A DNA stretch of 64,000 nucleotides from Bacillota bacterium (GCA_023430975.1 JAEYYB010000146.1:42730-106729), one strand, 5' to 3'. Numbered from the stretch's first letter, positions 7,963 to 16,685 are shown. Numbers and translations are program-made. The notes: generated by a model from the letters alone, not told the origin.

Positions 7963-9393
7963 ATGGATGAGCATATTAATATATATTTCGAAGATGCTTT
8001 TGACTTTTTACAAAATGCGGAGGAGTCACTATTAAGGCTAGAGGAAGGGTATTCTCAAGAGGATATCAATCAATTATTCAGATCTGCCCACTCCTTAAAA
8101 AGCTCTTCTGCTTCTGTAGGATTTGATGAAATTGCAAGCCTTACACATAAAACTGAGGATATGCTGGACCTTTTAAGAAAGGGAAGTTTAAAGCTGGATA
8201 AATATATTATAAATCTCTGTTTTGAGGCCTTTGATGCTACCAAAAAATTTGTCTGTATAAGGGCTGATTCTGCAAGTGAAGGCCTTCCTAAAGATTTGGC
8301 TGATTTTTCAAAAGAAATTGAAGCTGAAATATCAAAGCTCTTAAAGGACAAGCACGAAACGATTGAGCATAGAGAGATAAGTATGAACTTTCATAAGGAT
8401 CATGAAAAATATCGCAACACTTTTTTTGTATATCTTGTATTTGAGAAGGATACTCCCATGCTAAATGTCAGAAGATTCATGCTTTTAAATGCAATAAACG
8501 ATATGGGAGCGGTTTTGTATTCCAGTCCATCCCACCAAGTTATGGTTGACATAAGCAGTGAGGATAGCAATAAAACATATCAAAGTATTATATCAACAAA
8601 CAGGAATGAAGATGAGCTGCCACAGCTTCTTGATGTTGGTGATGTAAAGATGATCAAGATTATAAATGTTACCGGTGAATTTATAGAAGATAGTGAGATT
8701 AGATTCAAGTCAAAAGACATAGATTTTTTTGATACATTTTTTAAAAATTTTAAGGCCATTGCCAATCTGGTATTCAATTTTTCAAAGGATATGGATTCCC
8801 ATGAGTTGAATAGCTCACAAACTATAGAATGGCTTTATAAAGTACTGGAAGGTACTCTGGAAGAATTCAGATTTCATATAGATACGAGGAGACTTGTAAA
8901 GTTTAAAGAGGATATATTTGTTTTAATTGAAATTCTGGCTCATTATTTGGAATATCCCAATTATGCATCTAACAATACCATAGCTTTATTGCAAAAAGTT
9001 TACATAGATATTATAAGAGAAATCTATGAATTGATAGAAAATAACATTGTTTTTAGAAAAATCAAGTTGCATGGAAAATCTCAAATATCATCACTGCATG
9101 AGGTGATCTGCCGCATTGATAAAAATGTTTTTAAAAATATTATAATAGACATCAGTGAGATTGATATGATTGAGCCGGAAGATATAAAAACGTTTATTAC
9201 AATTAACAGAGATCTTACTGATGACAATATCGGTTTTTTTCTGATTAATAATGGAATTTACAGAAAAAGGATTTGCAATATACTTGACTCAATAAATGAT
9301 ATTGAGCCCTTTAAAATATATTACTCAGAAGTTGAAACAATTATGGGATTTAACTGGGGCAGTAGAAGAAAACACTTTAGAATGGAGGGATAG
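7963..9393 (+). CDS. Kinase-less CheA-like protein: Hpt, P2-like and STAS-like domains
   Basis: The 476-residue protein begins with an Hpt (P1) domain whose phospho-histidine is H43 in SAHSLKSSSASVGF. Residues about 145-225 resemble the CheY-binding P2 domain of CheA (a strand beginning NTFFVYLVFEKDTPML, helix RRFMLLNAINDMG, then VLYSSPSH). A helical middle follows, and the last about 110 residues look like a STAS domain (strand NIIIDISEIDMIEPEDIKTF, strand IGFFLINNG). The P3-P5 kinase and CheW-coupling domains of CheA are absent. Such a protein could carry phosphoryl groups and also enter STAS assemblies, linking the two halves of this locus. The start is the ATG at 7963 after GGAGGACC. The P2 and STAS calls rest on pattern recognition; the Hpt call is firm. 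Confidence 0.78.
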   Translation: MDEHINIYFEDAFDFLQNAEESLLRLEEGYSQEDINQLFRSAHSLKSSSASVGFDEIASLTHKTEDMLDLLRKGSLKLDKYIINLCFEAFDATKKFVCIRADSASEGLPKDLADFSKEIEAEISKLLKDKHETIEHREISMNFHKDHEKYRNTFFVYLVFEKDTPMLNVRRFMLLNAINDMGAVLYSSPSHQVMVDISSEDSNKTYQSIISTNRNEDELPQLLDVGDVKMIKIINVTGEFIEDSEIRFKSKDIDFFDTFFKNFKAIANLVFNFSKDMDSHELNSSQTIEWLYKVLEGTLEEFRFHIDTRRLVKFKEDIFVLIEILAHYLEYPNYASNNTIALLQKVYIDIIREIYELIENNIVFRKIKLHGKSQISSLHEVICRIDKNVFKNIIIDISEIDMIEPEDIKTFITINRDLTDDNIGFFLINNGIYRKRICNILDSINDIEPFKIYYSEVETIMGFNWGSRRKHFRMEG

Positions 9394-9397
9394 ACAA

Positions 9398-9817
9398 ATG
9401 AATAAACAAAACTACAAGATTCTTATTGTGGATGATGAAAGGGATATACTTGAATCCCTGAAAAAAAATCTTGTTCTGGAGGGCTATTGTGTTGAGACAA
9501 CTGACGATTCAGAAGAAGCATTGGAAAGGATCAAGAATGACAAATTCCATATTGTTTTGACTGATATAGTTATGCCTAAAATGGATGGAATTGAGCTTTT
9601 AAGGGAGATTAAATCCTATGATGCTTTGGCTCAGGTAATAATGATGACGGGCTATTCAACTATGGATAAGACAATTAAGTCATTGGAAAGTGGTGCTAAT
9701 GATTATATTCTAAAGCCATTTAAAAGTGTTGAGTATGTAATTAGCATAATTAACTTGTCAATAGATAAGCTGGAAAGATGGAGGGACTCAATCAGGGGAA
9801 TTGTAAAAGAAATCTAA
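9398..9817 (+). CDS. Single-domain response regulator (receiver)
   Basis: A 139-residue receiver: acidic pair in ILIVDDERD, phospho-acceptor D56 in LTDIVMPKMDG, the T of MMTGYS, and lysine in YILKPFK. After the receiver there are only about 15 residues (DKLERWRDSIRGIVKEI), too short for a DNA-binding domain, so it works by protein contact. The sequence style (ALAQVIMMTGYSTMDKTIKSLESGANDYILKPF) resembles receivers partnered with NtrB/ZraS-type kinases, and the soluble kinase two genes upstream is the obvious partner. The ATG at 9398 has a GGAGGG site and begins 4 bases after the previous stop. Confidence 0.92.
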   Translation: MNKQNYKILIVDDERDILESLKKNLVLEGYCVETTDDSEEALERIKNDKFHIVLTDIVMPKMDGIELLREIKSYDALAQVIMMTGYSTMDKTIKSLESGANDYILKPFKSVEYVISIINLSIDKLERWRDSIRGIVKEI

Positions 9818-9857
9818 GGATTATTGGCAGGTATAAAACCAAGGATGGGGTGAACAT

Positions 9858-11711
9858 ATGAGCCTTTCAAAGCAAAATAATGCTAAAAGTCTACCTGTAC
9901 TCATAAGCAAACTAAAAAATGAAAAAAATAGATTTAATCAGGAAATGTTGATTGAAAAGATCAGCTGTTTTAAGTCGGAACAATCTGCAAGCCAGATCAT
10001 TCCATTATTGAGATCGGAAGATGCTTATCTAAGAAATGCTGCAATTGAAATATTGCAAAAAATAGGCGAAAAAAGTGTAAACTTACTTAGAGAGGTACTT
10101 GAAGATAATGATAAAAATATTAGAAAATTTGCTTTGGACATATTAAAAGAAATAAGAACAGAAGAAAGCAGCAGCTTGGTTTTGGAAGCGTTGAGGGATG
10201 TTGACAACAATGTGCTTCAAACAGCTGTTGAAGTTATTGGAATACATAGATACCAAAAGTCTTTGCCTGTACTTTTATCAATATTCAAAACAGAAAAGGA
10301 TATATGGGTCCTGGATTCTTTAATTAATGTTCTTGGAAACTTCCAGCATGAAGGCTTTGCTGCAATTGTAGAGGAAAAGATTGAAACTGGTAATTTTGAT
10401 ATTCTAGAGAAGAATATTCTGATGAATTCATTTGTCAGAGTTTTAGGTAAAGTTGGAACAATAAGTGACCTGGAAAAGGTTGTTAATACTTATATAAACG
10501 AATATAAAATCAGTGATGAAACCCTTATACGATGTATAAGCGAAATCATTAACTCAAATGAAATAGAATCTTTAAGTTTAAGAACCCTGGAGATAATAGG
10601 AAGTTTATTCAAGGACAAGCTAAGGTATGAAAATGAAAAAGATACAATTATGTTCATTAAGGCTGCTACAAAGATTCAACTAAGTTTTTATCTTAAGGAT
10701 GTAAGCGGGCTTATGAAAAGGTTTCAACATATGGAATTTTTTGAAGAAAGCCTTTTAGAAATAGTATGCCAGCTAAATATTATTCCAATAGAATTTATAA
10801 TAAGTTTACTTGAAGATAACAACACCGACATAAAAGTTTTTGCTCTAAAGTTAATCAGGAATAAAAAGGTTGAAGGACTAAGGCCTCAGATTGAAAAGAT
10901 GCTTGATGTAGATGAAATCAAGGTAGTGAGTGAGGCACTTCGCATTATATGCGATATAGAAAGCTATATGAATGAAGAAATTTTAAAAAGGTTCTCTGAT
11001 TCTCTAGAAAGTTATTTAAGTACCATAGCACTTGAAGGTTTGATAAATCATGGAAAGCTTGATAATGCATTATCCATCCAGTGTTTAAAGCATCAGAATA
11101 GAATTATAAGAAAAATGGCTGTTAAAAGGCTGATATCAAGCCAAGATAAGGTAGATTTTGATGAGATTACAGCTATAGTAAAAGACTTTAAAGAAACAAT
11201 AGGGCTTGAAGCTTTGGAGGTCATTTTGAGATTGGATAATGAAAAGGCAGAGAGCTTGATAAAGCAGATAATCGATTGTGATACTGCAAGTACACGTAAA
11301 AAGCTTGTTGAAATAATAGATTTACTTGAAAATGAATCCTACTATTTTTATATCAATATACTTGCTAATGACTCAGATCACCTTGTAAGAAGAAATGTAA
11401 TAAAATCTCTTATTAAAAGAATAAATCACAGCTCTTTTAAATTATTAAGTACACTTTTGGAAAATGAAACAAATGGTGATAACAAGTATGAGATTATATC
11501 TGAGATATATAAATTTAAAGAATCTGAAAGTTTTGATATTCTGATATCATATTTAGATTGTGATGATATACTTCTGAAACTTTCAGCCATTGAATCTCTG
11601 GGACATTATGGCGATAAGAGAGCAATTGGCTTTTTAGGTAAATATACTGGTAGTGATATCTCCGATATATGTGACAGTACAAAGGAAGCACTTGAAAGAC
11701 TGGGGGTATAA
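9858..11711 (+). CDS. HEAT-repeat scaffold protein
   Basis: A 617-residue all-helical protein made of repeated units of about 30 residues. Examples are SASQIIPLLRSEDAYLRNAAIEIL, then SVNLLREVLEDNDKNIRKFALDIL, and at the C-terminus a unit ending LESLGHYGDKRAIGFLGKYTG, all typical HEAT/PBS-lyase repeats (V/I-R-x-x-A-x-x-x-L pattern). No catalytic motif, signal peptide or membrane segment is seen. HEAT arrays usually serve as protein-binding scaffolds. Placed between the receiver and cheR, it may organise the signalling complex or be its target; this is inference. The ATG at 9858 is preceded by GGGGTG. The gene ends 2 bases before cheR, so translation is coupled. The central third is degenerate. 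Confidence 0.85.
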   Translation: MSLSKQNNAKSLPVLISKLKNEKNRFNQEMLIEKISCFKSEQSASQIIPLLRSEDAYLRNAAIEILQKIGEKSVNLLREVLEDNDKNIRKFALDILKEIRTEESSSLVLEALRDVDNNVLQTAVEVIGIHRYQKSLPVLLSIFKTEKDIWVLDSLINVLGNFQHEGFAAIVEEKIETGNFDILEKNILMNSFVRVLGKVGTISDLEKVVNTYINEYKISDETLIRCISEIINSNEIESLSLRTLEIIGSLFKDKLRYENEKDTIMFIKAATKIQLSFYLKDVSGLMKRFQHMEFFEESLLEIVCQLNIIPIEFIISLLEDNNTDIKVFALKLIRNKKVEGLRPQIEKMLDVDEIKVVSEALRIICDIESYMNEEILKRFSDSLESYLSTIALEGLINHGKLDNALSIQCLKHQNRIIRKMAVKRLISSQDKVDFDEITAIVKDFKETIGLEALEVILRLDNEKAESLIKQIIDCDTASTRKKLVEIIDLLENESYYFYINILANDSDHLVRRNVIKSLIKRINHSSFKLLSTLLENETNGDNKYEIISEIYKFKESESFDILISYLDCDDILLKLSAIESLGHYGDKRAIGFLGKYTGSDISDICDSTKEALERLGV

Positions 11712-11713
11712 AT

Positions 11714-12541
11714 ATGATTCTTTTGGATGATTTATACGTAAAATTCATAGATGTAATATACAAAAGAACAGGGCTTTATTATGAACCAGCCAAGAAGTAT
11801 TTTGTCCAGAAAAGGCTCGAGAAGCGTGTTGAAGAGCTGGAGCTGGAAAGTTTCAAAGAATATTACCAGCTTATAAAGTTCTCATCGGACCAGTCGGAAT
11901 TTAATCAACTCATTAATGATCTCACAGTCAATGAAACTTATTTTTTTAGGGATTTTCCACAATTGGAGAATTTTGCTGAAGAAATACTTGTCCAATATAT
12001 TAAATATAAGGAAGCAAAAAATGATTATAAATTAAAAATATGGAGTGCAGCCTGTTCAACTGGAGAGGAGCCATATACCTTATCTATTATCCTTATGGAA
12101 ATGCTGGAGAAGTATGATAAATGGGACATACAGATACTTGCTACAGATATAAATACTGAGGTGTTAGCTACGGCAAAGAGGGGGATTTACGACAATAGGT
12201 CAGTAAGAGATGTCCCCGAAGAATACCTGGGTAGATACTTTACTTCAAGGAATGGAAAGCATCTAATCAATTTAAACGTTAGGAAGTCAGTTGCCTTTAA
12301 GCAATTAAACCTCATGGAATCGCAAGAAATGAGGAACATAATAGGTTGTGATTTTATATTTTGCAGAAACTGCCTCATTTATTTTGATGATGATTCCAGA
12401 AAGAGGGTTATTGAAAGCATGTATAACAGCTTAAAATCATGTGGTTATATTTTCTTAGGGCACTCTGAATCCATAGGCAGAATTTCCTCTGCGTTTAATG
12501 TACAGAGGATTGGAAAAACGATCGTATATTCAAAACCTTAA
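11714..12541 (+). CDS. cheR: Chemotaxis protein methyltransferase CheR
   Basis: 275 residues, normal for CheR. The N-terminal helical domain (residues 5-70, with LIKFSSDQSEFNQLINDLTVNETYFFRD) binds receptor methylation sites. The C-terminal SAM-binding domain carries IWSAACSTGEEPYTLSI, ATDINTEVLATAKRGIY and the conserved DFIFCRNCLIYF. CheR adds methyl groups to receptor glutamates using S-adenosylmethionine, opposing the CheB encoded near the start of the locus. The start ATG lies 2 bases after the HEAT-repeat gene, with GGGGGT inside the end of that gene as the ribosome binding site. The pair CheR/CheB implies that the receptor at the window start is subject to methylation adaptation. Confidence 0.96.
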   Translation: MILLDDLYVKFIDVIYKRTGLYYEPAKKYFVQKRLEKRVEELELESFKEYYQLIKFSSDQSEFNQLINDLTVNETYFFRDFPQLENFAEEILVQYIKYKEAKNDYKLKIWSAACSTGEEPYTLSIILMEMLEKYDKWDIQILATDINTEVLATAKRGIYDNRSVRDVPEEYLGRYFTSRNGKHLINLNVRKSVAFKQLNLMESQEMRNIIGCDFIFCRNCLIYFDDDSRKRVIESMYNSLKSCGYIFLGHSESIGRISSAFNVQRIGKTIVYSKP

Positions 12542-12556
12542 ACGGAGGAAAATTTT

Positions 12557-12925
12557 ATGGCTAAAAGTATTTTAGTAGTTGACGATTCTGAAATGGTTAG
12601 AAATTACCACGGTTTTATTCTTGGGATGTTCAAATATCAAGTTTTTACTGCAGAAAACGGTATGATCGCGTTAGAAAAGGTGTTGAGCGGAAATTTTGAC
12701 CTTATCGTAACTGATATAAACATGCCCAAAATGGATGGATATGAGTTTATAAAGAGAATAAGGGAAAGCGAAATAAACGTTCCAATTATTGTTATTTCTA
12801 CAGAGGACGAAATGAAAGACAGGATGAAGGGAATAAGGTATGGGGCCAATACATATATGGTAAAGCCTACTGAACCTGAAAAGCTGGTTACTACAATAAA
12901 TTTACTTCTAAAAAATGAAGGGTGA
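12557..12925 (+). CDS. cheY: CheY-like response regulator
   Basis: A single 122-residue receiver with ILVVDDSEM, phospho-acceptor D53 in VTDINMPKMDGYEF, the switch serine in IVIST and the lysine in YMVKPTEPEK. It has no output domain. It lies between cheR and cheA, the usual setting for the direct phosphoryl acceptor of CheA. Without flagellar motor genes nearby it cannot be assumed to act on FliM; it may act on the stressosome-like partners or on type IV pili. GGAGGAAAA precedes the ATG. The stop overlaps a GTG that opens the cheA frame. Confidence 0.94.
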   Translation: MAKSILVVDDSEMVRNYHGFILGMFKYQVFTAENGMIALEKVLSGNFDLIVTDINMPKMDGYEFIKRIRESEINVPIIVISTEDEMKDRMKGIRYGANTYMVKPTEPEKLVTTINLLLKNEG

Positions 12926-12930
12926 ATTTT

Positions 12931-15153
12931 ATGGGATATACTTTTACTGGTGATGATCTGGAGTTATTAAAATCGTTTATTGAAGAATCAACAGAATACC
13001 TTGAGGGCTTGGAGAAAGAGTTTTTAAAGCTTGAATCGAACAATGAAAACAGTGAATTGGTTAATGATATTTTCAGAAGGGTTCACAGCATAAAAGGATT
13101 ATCTTCATTTCTGAGTTTTGTTTGTATTACCAAGCTAAGTCACCACATTGAATTTGCCTTGGATAGTATAAGGAAAAAGAAGATTCAGGTGAGCTCTGAG
13201 TTAATTGACTGTCTATTGGAAAGCGTTGACCTTCTTGGAAGCTTTATTTATTCAATAAACGAAAGACTAAAAGATGCAGACAGCATCAATGGGAATAATG
13301 AAATCGAGATAGTCCTTGTAAATGAGGATAAGCTGGAGCATGTAATAAATAGTATACAGAAAGTTTTAGACAAGAAGGATGATGATACCTCTCATAATTC
13401 CTTTAATCAGCCTGATATTGACATTCTCAATTCCGAAGAGTTTAAGAATAAATTAGCATCGGGATTTACAGAACAATTTGTTGTAGAGACAGCAGAGCAT
13501 ATAGAAAGGATAGAAGGAGATTTACTTGTAAAGCTTGATAAATCAGGGGAGGATTATGACACAATAAACGAATTGTTCAGATGTATACATAGTATAAAAG
13601 GAGGAACTGGAATCATAAGCAGTACCTTACAAAGCACAAGCCCTATTTCTCCTGTAGTCAAAAATGTATCAATTGTTACACATTCCTTTGAAAACATATT
13701 AGCTACATTCAGGGATAAGAAATTAGTTTTCAACAAGCAGATGGTATCACTTAGCTATGAAGTTGTAGATTATCTTAAGGCATGTATTGAGGCTGTAAAC
13801 AGCAATAAGTATTTGGATATACCTATTCAGGAACTGATCGGTAGAATTAACAAGTCCCTTGATATAGATCAAGGTTTGGAAAATATCACAATACGAGAAA
13901 ATACTCAAACAGATGAGGTAAAACCTAAGGATTTAGGGCAAAAAAGCACTGTACTACAGAGTATAAGGGTTGGTCAGGATAAACTGGATAAGATGATGAA
14001 TACCATAGCTGAGCTAATCACTACTAAAAACTCCTTTATGCATGTGTCAAAGAGATTGAACATTGAATATAACATCCCGGAACTGGCAAAGGAAGTAAAG
14101 GAAATCGGCTTTGCAATAAACAGAATATCCGATGAGCTTCAAAACACGATAATGTCGGTAAGAATGGTTGAGGTAAGGAATGTATTTCAGAAGATGCCGC
14201 GTATAATAAGGGATATTTCTCAATCAACCGGAAAAAAGATAAACTTGATTATGGAAGGTGAAGACACTGAAATAGATAAAACCATTATTGAGCAAATAAG
14301 CGACCCTTTAGTACATATTATAAGGAATGCTGCCGACCATGGTATAGAGGATACGGAAACAAGAAGGATTAAAGGCAAAAGTGATATTGGAACTATAAAC
14401 TTAAGGGCATATAACAGGAATAAACATGTGATTATTGAGGTGGAAGATGATGGGAAAGGTATTGATTCTGCGGAATTAAAGCAAAAAGCTATTGATAAGG
14501 GCTTTATAAAAAGTGCGGAAGCGGATAATATGAGTAGAAGCCAATTATTGAATTTGATATTTCTTCCAGGCTTCAGTACGGCAAAAAAAGTAACTGAAGT
14601 GTCGGGACGTGGAGTTGGAATGGATATTGTTAAGAGCAATATTTCAAAGATAAACGGCTTGATTCATATCGAAAGTGAAGTTAATCAAGGAACCAAAATG
14701 ATAATACAACTTCCGCTTACGCTTGCTGTTTCAAGAGGACTTTTGGTAGAAGTAATGAGTGAAAACTATATTATTCCAATAGAAAATATAGTTGAAACGG
14801 TAAAGATAAATACAAGCAATATTCATGAGTACAATAAGAAATACTTTACGCACCTGAGGGGTGAAGTGGTTGGAGTTGAATGGCTATGCAGGATATTTAT
14901 GCTGGATAGCGATTGTAATAGAAAAGGTGCTTTGGATGATGAAGTTAATTCTGTGATTATTTCAAATGGAGTGGAAAGGGTTGCTGTTATTGTTGATAAG
15001 CTAAAGAATGAGCAGGAGTTTGTTGTAAAGACACTGAGTGATTGTCTGGCATCAATTCCTGGTATATCAGGTTCCACACTTTTAGGTAATGGTCAGGTAG
15101 TTCTCATTTTAAATCCAACAGATATCATCAGAATGGCTGATAAAAGTGATTGA
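12931..15153 (+). CDS. cheA: CheA histidine kinase with two Hpt domains
   Basis: 740 residues. Two Hpt (P1) domains come first, with phospho-histidines H52 (RRVHSIKGLSSF) and H220 (RCIHSIKGGTGI). They are followed by the P3 dimerisation helices (VGQDKLDKMMNTIAELITTK), the P4 ATPase (HIIRNAADHGIED, EVEDDGKGID, GFSTAKKVTEVSGRGVGMDIV) and a CheW-like P5 domain (from about residue 600, LPLTLAVSRGLLVEV). A clear P2 CheY-binding domain between P1 and P3 is not visible, although a P2-like segment occurs in the protein at 7963. CheA autophosphorylates in response to receptor state and passes the phosphate to CheY and CheB. The ATG at 12931 has GAAGGG at good spacing; the in-frame GTG at 12922 overlaps cheY and is less likely. 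Confidence 0.95.
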   Translation: MGYTFTGDDLELLKSFIEESTEYLEGLEKEFLKLESNNENSELVNDIFRRVHSIKGLSSFLSFVCITKLSHHIEFALDSIRKKKIQVSSELIDCLLESVDLLGSFIYSINERLKDADSINGNNEIEIVLVNEDKLEHVINSIQKVLDKKDDDTSHNSFNQPDIDILNSEEFKNKLASGFTEQFVVETAEHIERIEGDLLVKLDKSGEDYDTINELFRCIHSIKGGTGIISSTLQSTSPISPVVKNVSIVTHSFENILATFRDKKLVFNKQMVSLSYEVVDYLKACIEAVNSNKYLDIPIQELIGRINKSLDIDQGLENITIRENTQTDEVKPKDLGQKSTVLQSIRVGQDKLDKMMNTIAELITTKNSFMHVSKRLNIEYNIPELAKEVKEIGFAINRISDELQNTIMSVRMVEVRNVFQKMPRIIRDISQSTGKKINLIMEGEDTEIDKTIIEQISDPLVHIIRNAADHGIEDTETRRIKGKSDIGTINLRAYNRNKHVIIEVEDDGKGIDSAELKQKAIDKGFIKSAEADNMSRSQLLNLIFLPGFSTAKKVTEVSGRGVGMDIVKSNISKINGLIHIESEVNQGTKMIIQLPLTLAVSRGLLVEVMSENYIIPIENIVETVKINTSNIHEYNKKYFTHLRGEVVGVEWLCRIFMLDSDCNRKGALDDEVNSVIISNGVERVAVIVDKLKNEQEFVVKTLSDCLASIPGISGSTLLGNGQVVLILNPTDIIRMADKSD

Positions 15154-15208
15154 AAAAGAGAGATGATTTAAAATTTAAATTTATAATTTATTTCCAGGAG
15201 GAATTATC

Positions 15209-15601
15209 ATGAGAATTCTAATTGCAGAAGATGACATTGTCAGTCAGAGTATTTTAGAGGCTTTTCTTACTCCTTATGGTGTATGTGATGTTGCAATAAA
15301 CGGGCGTAAAGCATTTGAGGCATTTAAAGCGGCACGGGAAGAAGGACAACAGTATGATCTCTTGTGTTTAGATATTATGATGCCGGAGATGAGTGGGCAG
15401 GAAGTATTGTGTAAAGTAAGGGAGTATGAGAAGAAGGAAGGAATTGCAGGGTTGGATAGGGTGAAAATTATTATGACTACAGCTCTTGGTGATGCTGAGA
15501 ATATTAGAAAAGCATTCAGGGAACAATGTGAGGCATACCTTGTAAAGCCTTATGAAAAGGTTAAACTGTTAAATGCACTTAGAGAGCTGGGATTGATTTA
15601 A
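15209..15601 (+). CDS. CheY-like single-domain response regulator, last gene of the signalling locus
   Basis: A 130-residue receiver: MRILIAEDDIVSQ, phospho-acceptor D55 in LCLDIMMPEMSGQEVL, the T of IIMTTALGD and the lysine of YLVKPYEKVK. The EDDxVSQ and MMPEMSG features match receivers often found after CheA-type kinases and at the ends of hybrid kinases. No effector domain. It is separated from cheA by 55 bases and has its own strong AGGAGGAA site. It is the third stand-alone receiver in this locus, so CheA phosphate may be shared among several receivers, one of them perhaps acting as a phosphate sink. Confidence 0.93.
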   Translation: MRILIAEDDIVSQSILEAFLTPYGVCDVAINGRKAFEAFKAAREEGQQYDLLCLDIMMPEMSGQEVLCKVREYEKKEGIAGLDRVKIIMTTALGDAENIRKAFREQCEAYLVKPYEKVKLLNALRELGLI

Positions 15602-15953
15602 TCCAAAGTTGCAGTATCCAGTAATTGGTGTGTAATAACTAAACCTGTATTTGAAAGTGAATATGTGGGTATGCATGAGTTTATTAAGCTTAATTAAATT
15701 TAAAATCTATAACACTAAAGAAAAATACAAAGTGAATTAAAGGAACATCTTGACGCTATTGGTAATGCAAACCTAATTGTAAAACCTGAAATTATAATGT
15801 AGAGCCTAAAAAGGACTTGCTTAATATTATTGGTCAAGAGAATTTTATCTTATCAATTTATGAAAGACACCTGTTATTTCCTCAATCAATAGGGTATATA
15901 TATAGTAATATAAGATACATGGTTAACATGCTGCAATAAAGAATAATATAATA
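15602..15953. other. Intergenic stretch without a gene
   Basis: Only short open stretches are present, for example a 27-codon run at 15719-15802 that lacks a start codon and is bounded by stops on both sides. No terminator with a T tract is evident after the last receiver gene. The region may contain a decayed gene, but I cannot identify one. Confidence 0.4.
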
Positions 15954-16014
15954 TTAAATGTGATAAACCTGTTACATTTGTCTGTAGCAAATGTAAGATT
16001 ATTAACATCTTTAA
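15954..16014. repeat. Short (61-bp) form of the dispersed palindromic element
   Basis: Starts TTAAATGTG and ends CATCTTTAA. The arms match the 95-bp element, but the central about 34 bases are missing, so the two ACATTTG/CAAATGT segments lie nearly back to back. It is flanked by TA on both sides (15952-15953 and 16015-16016). It lies just before the nitroreductase-like gene. Confidence 0.8.
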
Positions 16015-16047
16015 TATAAAAAACGATAATAACTTTGAGGTGATGAT

Positions 16048-16647
16048 ATGAGCATGGATTTTTATAAAGCTGTTGAGAATAGAAGGACATATTATGGGAT
16101 TGGCAAGGAAAAAGTTGTTTCTGAAGACAGAGTTGTTGAAATAGTAGAAAACTCAGTTAAGGTCGCACCTACAGCATTTAATTCACAGAGCAGCAGGGCC
16201 ATAGTTCTTTTGAAGGAACATCATGATAAGCTTTGGGATATTACAAAAGAGGCTTTAAGAAAAATTGTTCCCGAGGAAAGCTTTCCACAGACGGAAGCAA
16301 GGATTAACGGATTTAAAAGCGGTTATGGAACTGTATTGTTTTTTGAGGATCAAAATGTGGTGAAGAACCTTCAGGAGCAGTTTGCTTTGTACAAGGATAA
16401 CTTCCCGGTATGGTCTCAGCAAGCATCAGGAATGCTCCAGTTTATAGTCTGGACTTCTCTTGAGGTTGAAGGCCTCGGTGCATCATTGCAGCACTACAAT
16501 CCTTTGATAGATGAAGATGTTAGAAAAGAGTGGAATGTTCCGGAGAATTGGAAACTCATTGCACAAATGCCCTTTGGAAATGTCGTGGCAGAACCTGATG
16601 AAAAAAGCTTCCAGCCGATTTTTGAGAGGGTAAAGGTGAATAAATAA
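16048..16647 (+). CDS. Nitroreductase-family oxidoreductase (fatty-acid-repression mutant 2 like)
   Basis: 199 residues, the usual size for the small FMN-dependent nitroreductase fold. The N-terminal FMN phosphate-binding motif (AVENRRTYYGI) and APTAFNSQSSRAIVL are typical, as is the later GLGASLQHYNPLIDE segment; these point to the HBN1/YdgI-type subgroup. These enzymes reduce nitro compounds or quinones with NAD(P)H; the natural substrate is usually unknown. The ATG at 16048 follows GAGGTGATG. It is monocistronic: a strong terminator follows, and palindromic elements lie close on both sides. Confidence 0.88.
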   Translation: MSMDFYKAVENRRTYYGIGKEKVVSEDRVVEIVENSVKVAPTAFNSQSSRAIVLLKEHHDKLWDITKEALRKIVPEESFPQTEARINGFKSGYGTVLFFEDQNVVKNLQEQFALYKDNFPVWSQQASGMLQFIVWTSLEVEGLGASLQHYNPLIDEDVRKEWNVPENWKLIAQMPFGNVVAEPDEKSFQPIFERVKVNK

Positions 16648-16685
16648 TTACTGGGTTATTCCCATTTAGTTTTTAAAACAGACAA

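Noticed and set aside
1..15601. The signalling locus considered as a flagellar chemotaxis operon
   Set aside because: No flagellar gene, no CheC/CheD/FliM homologue and no sigma-28 promoter were seen; the RsbRST genes argue for another output.
15675..15802. Short ORF in the space after the last receiver gene
   Set aside because: The ATG at 15675 runs into a stop after 21 codons, and the more protein-like stretch from 15719 has no start; too little to call a gene.
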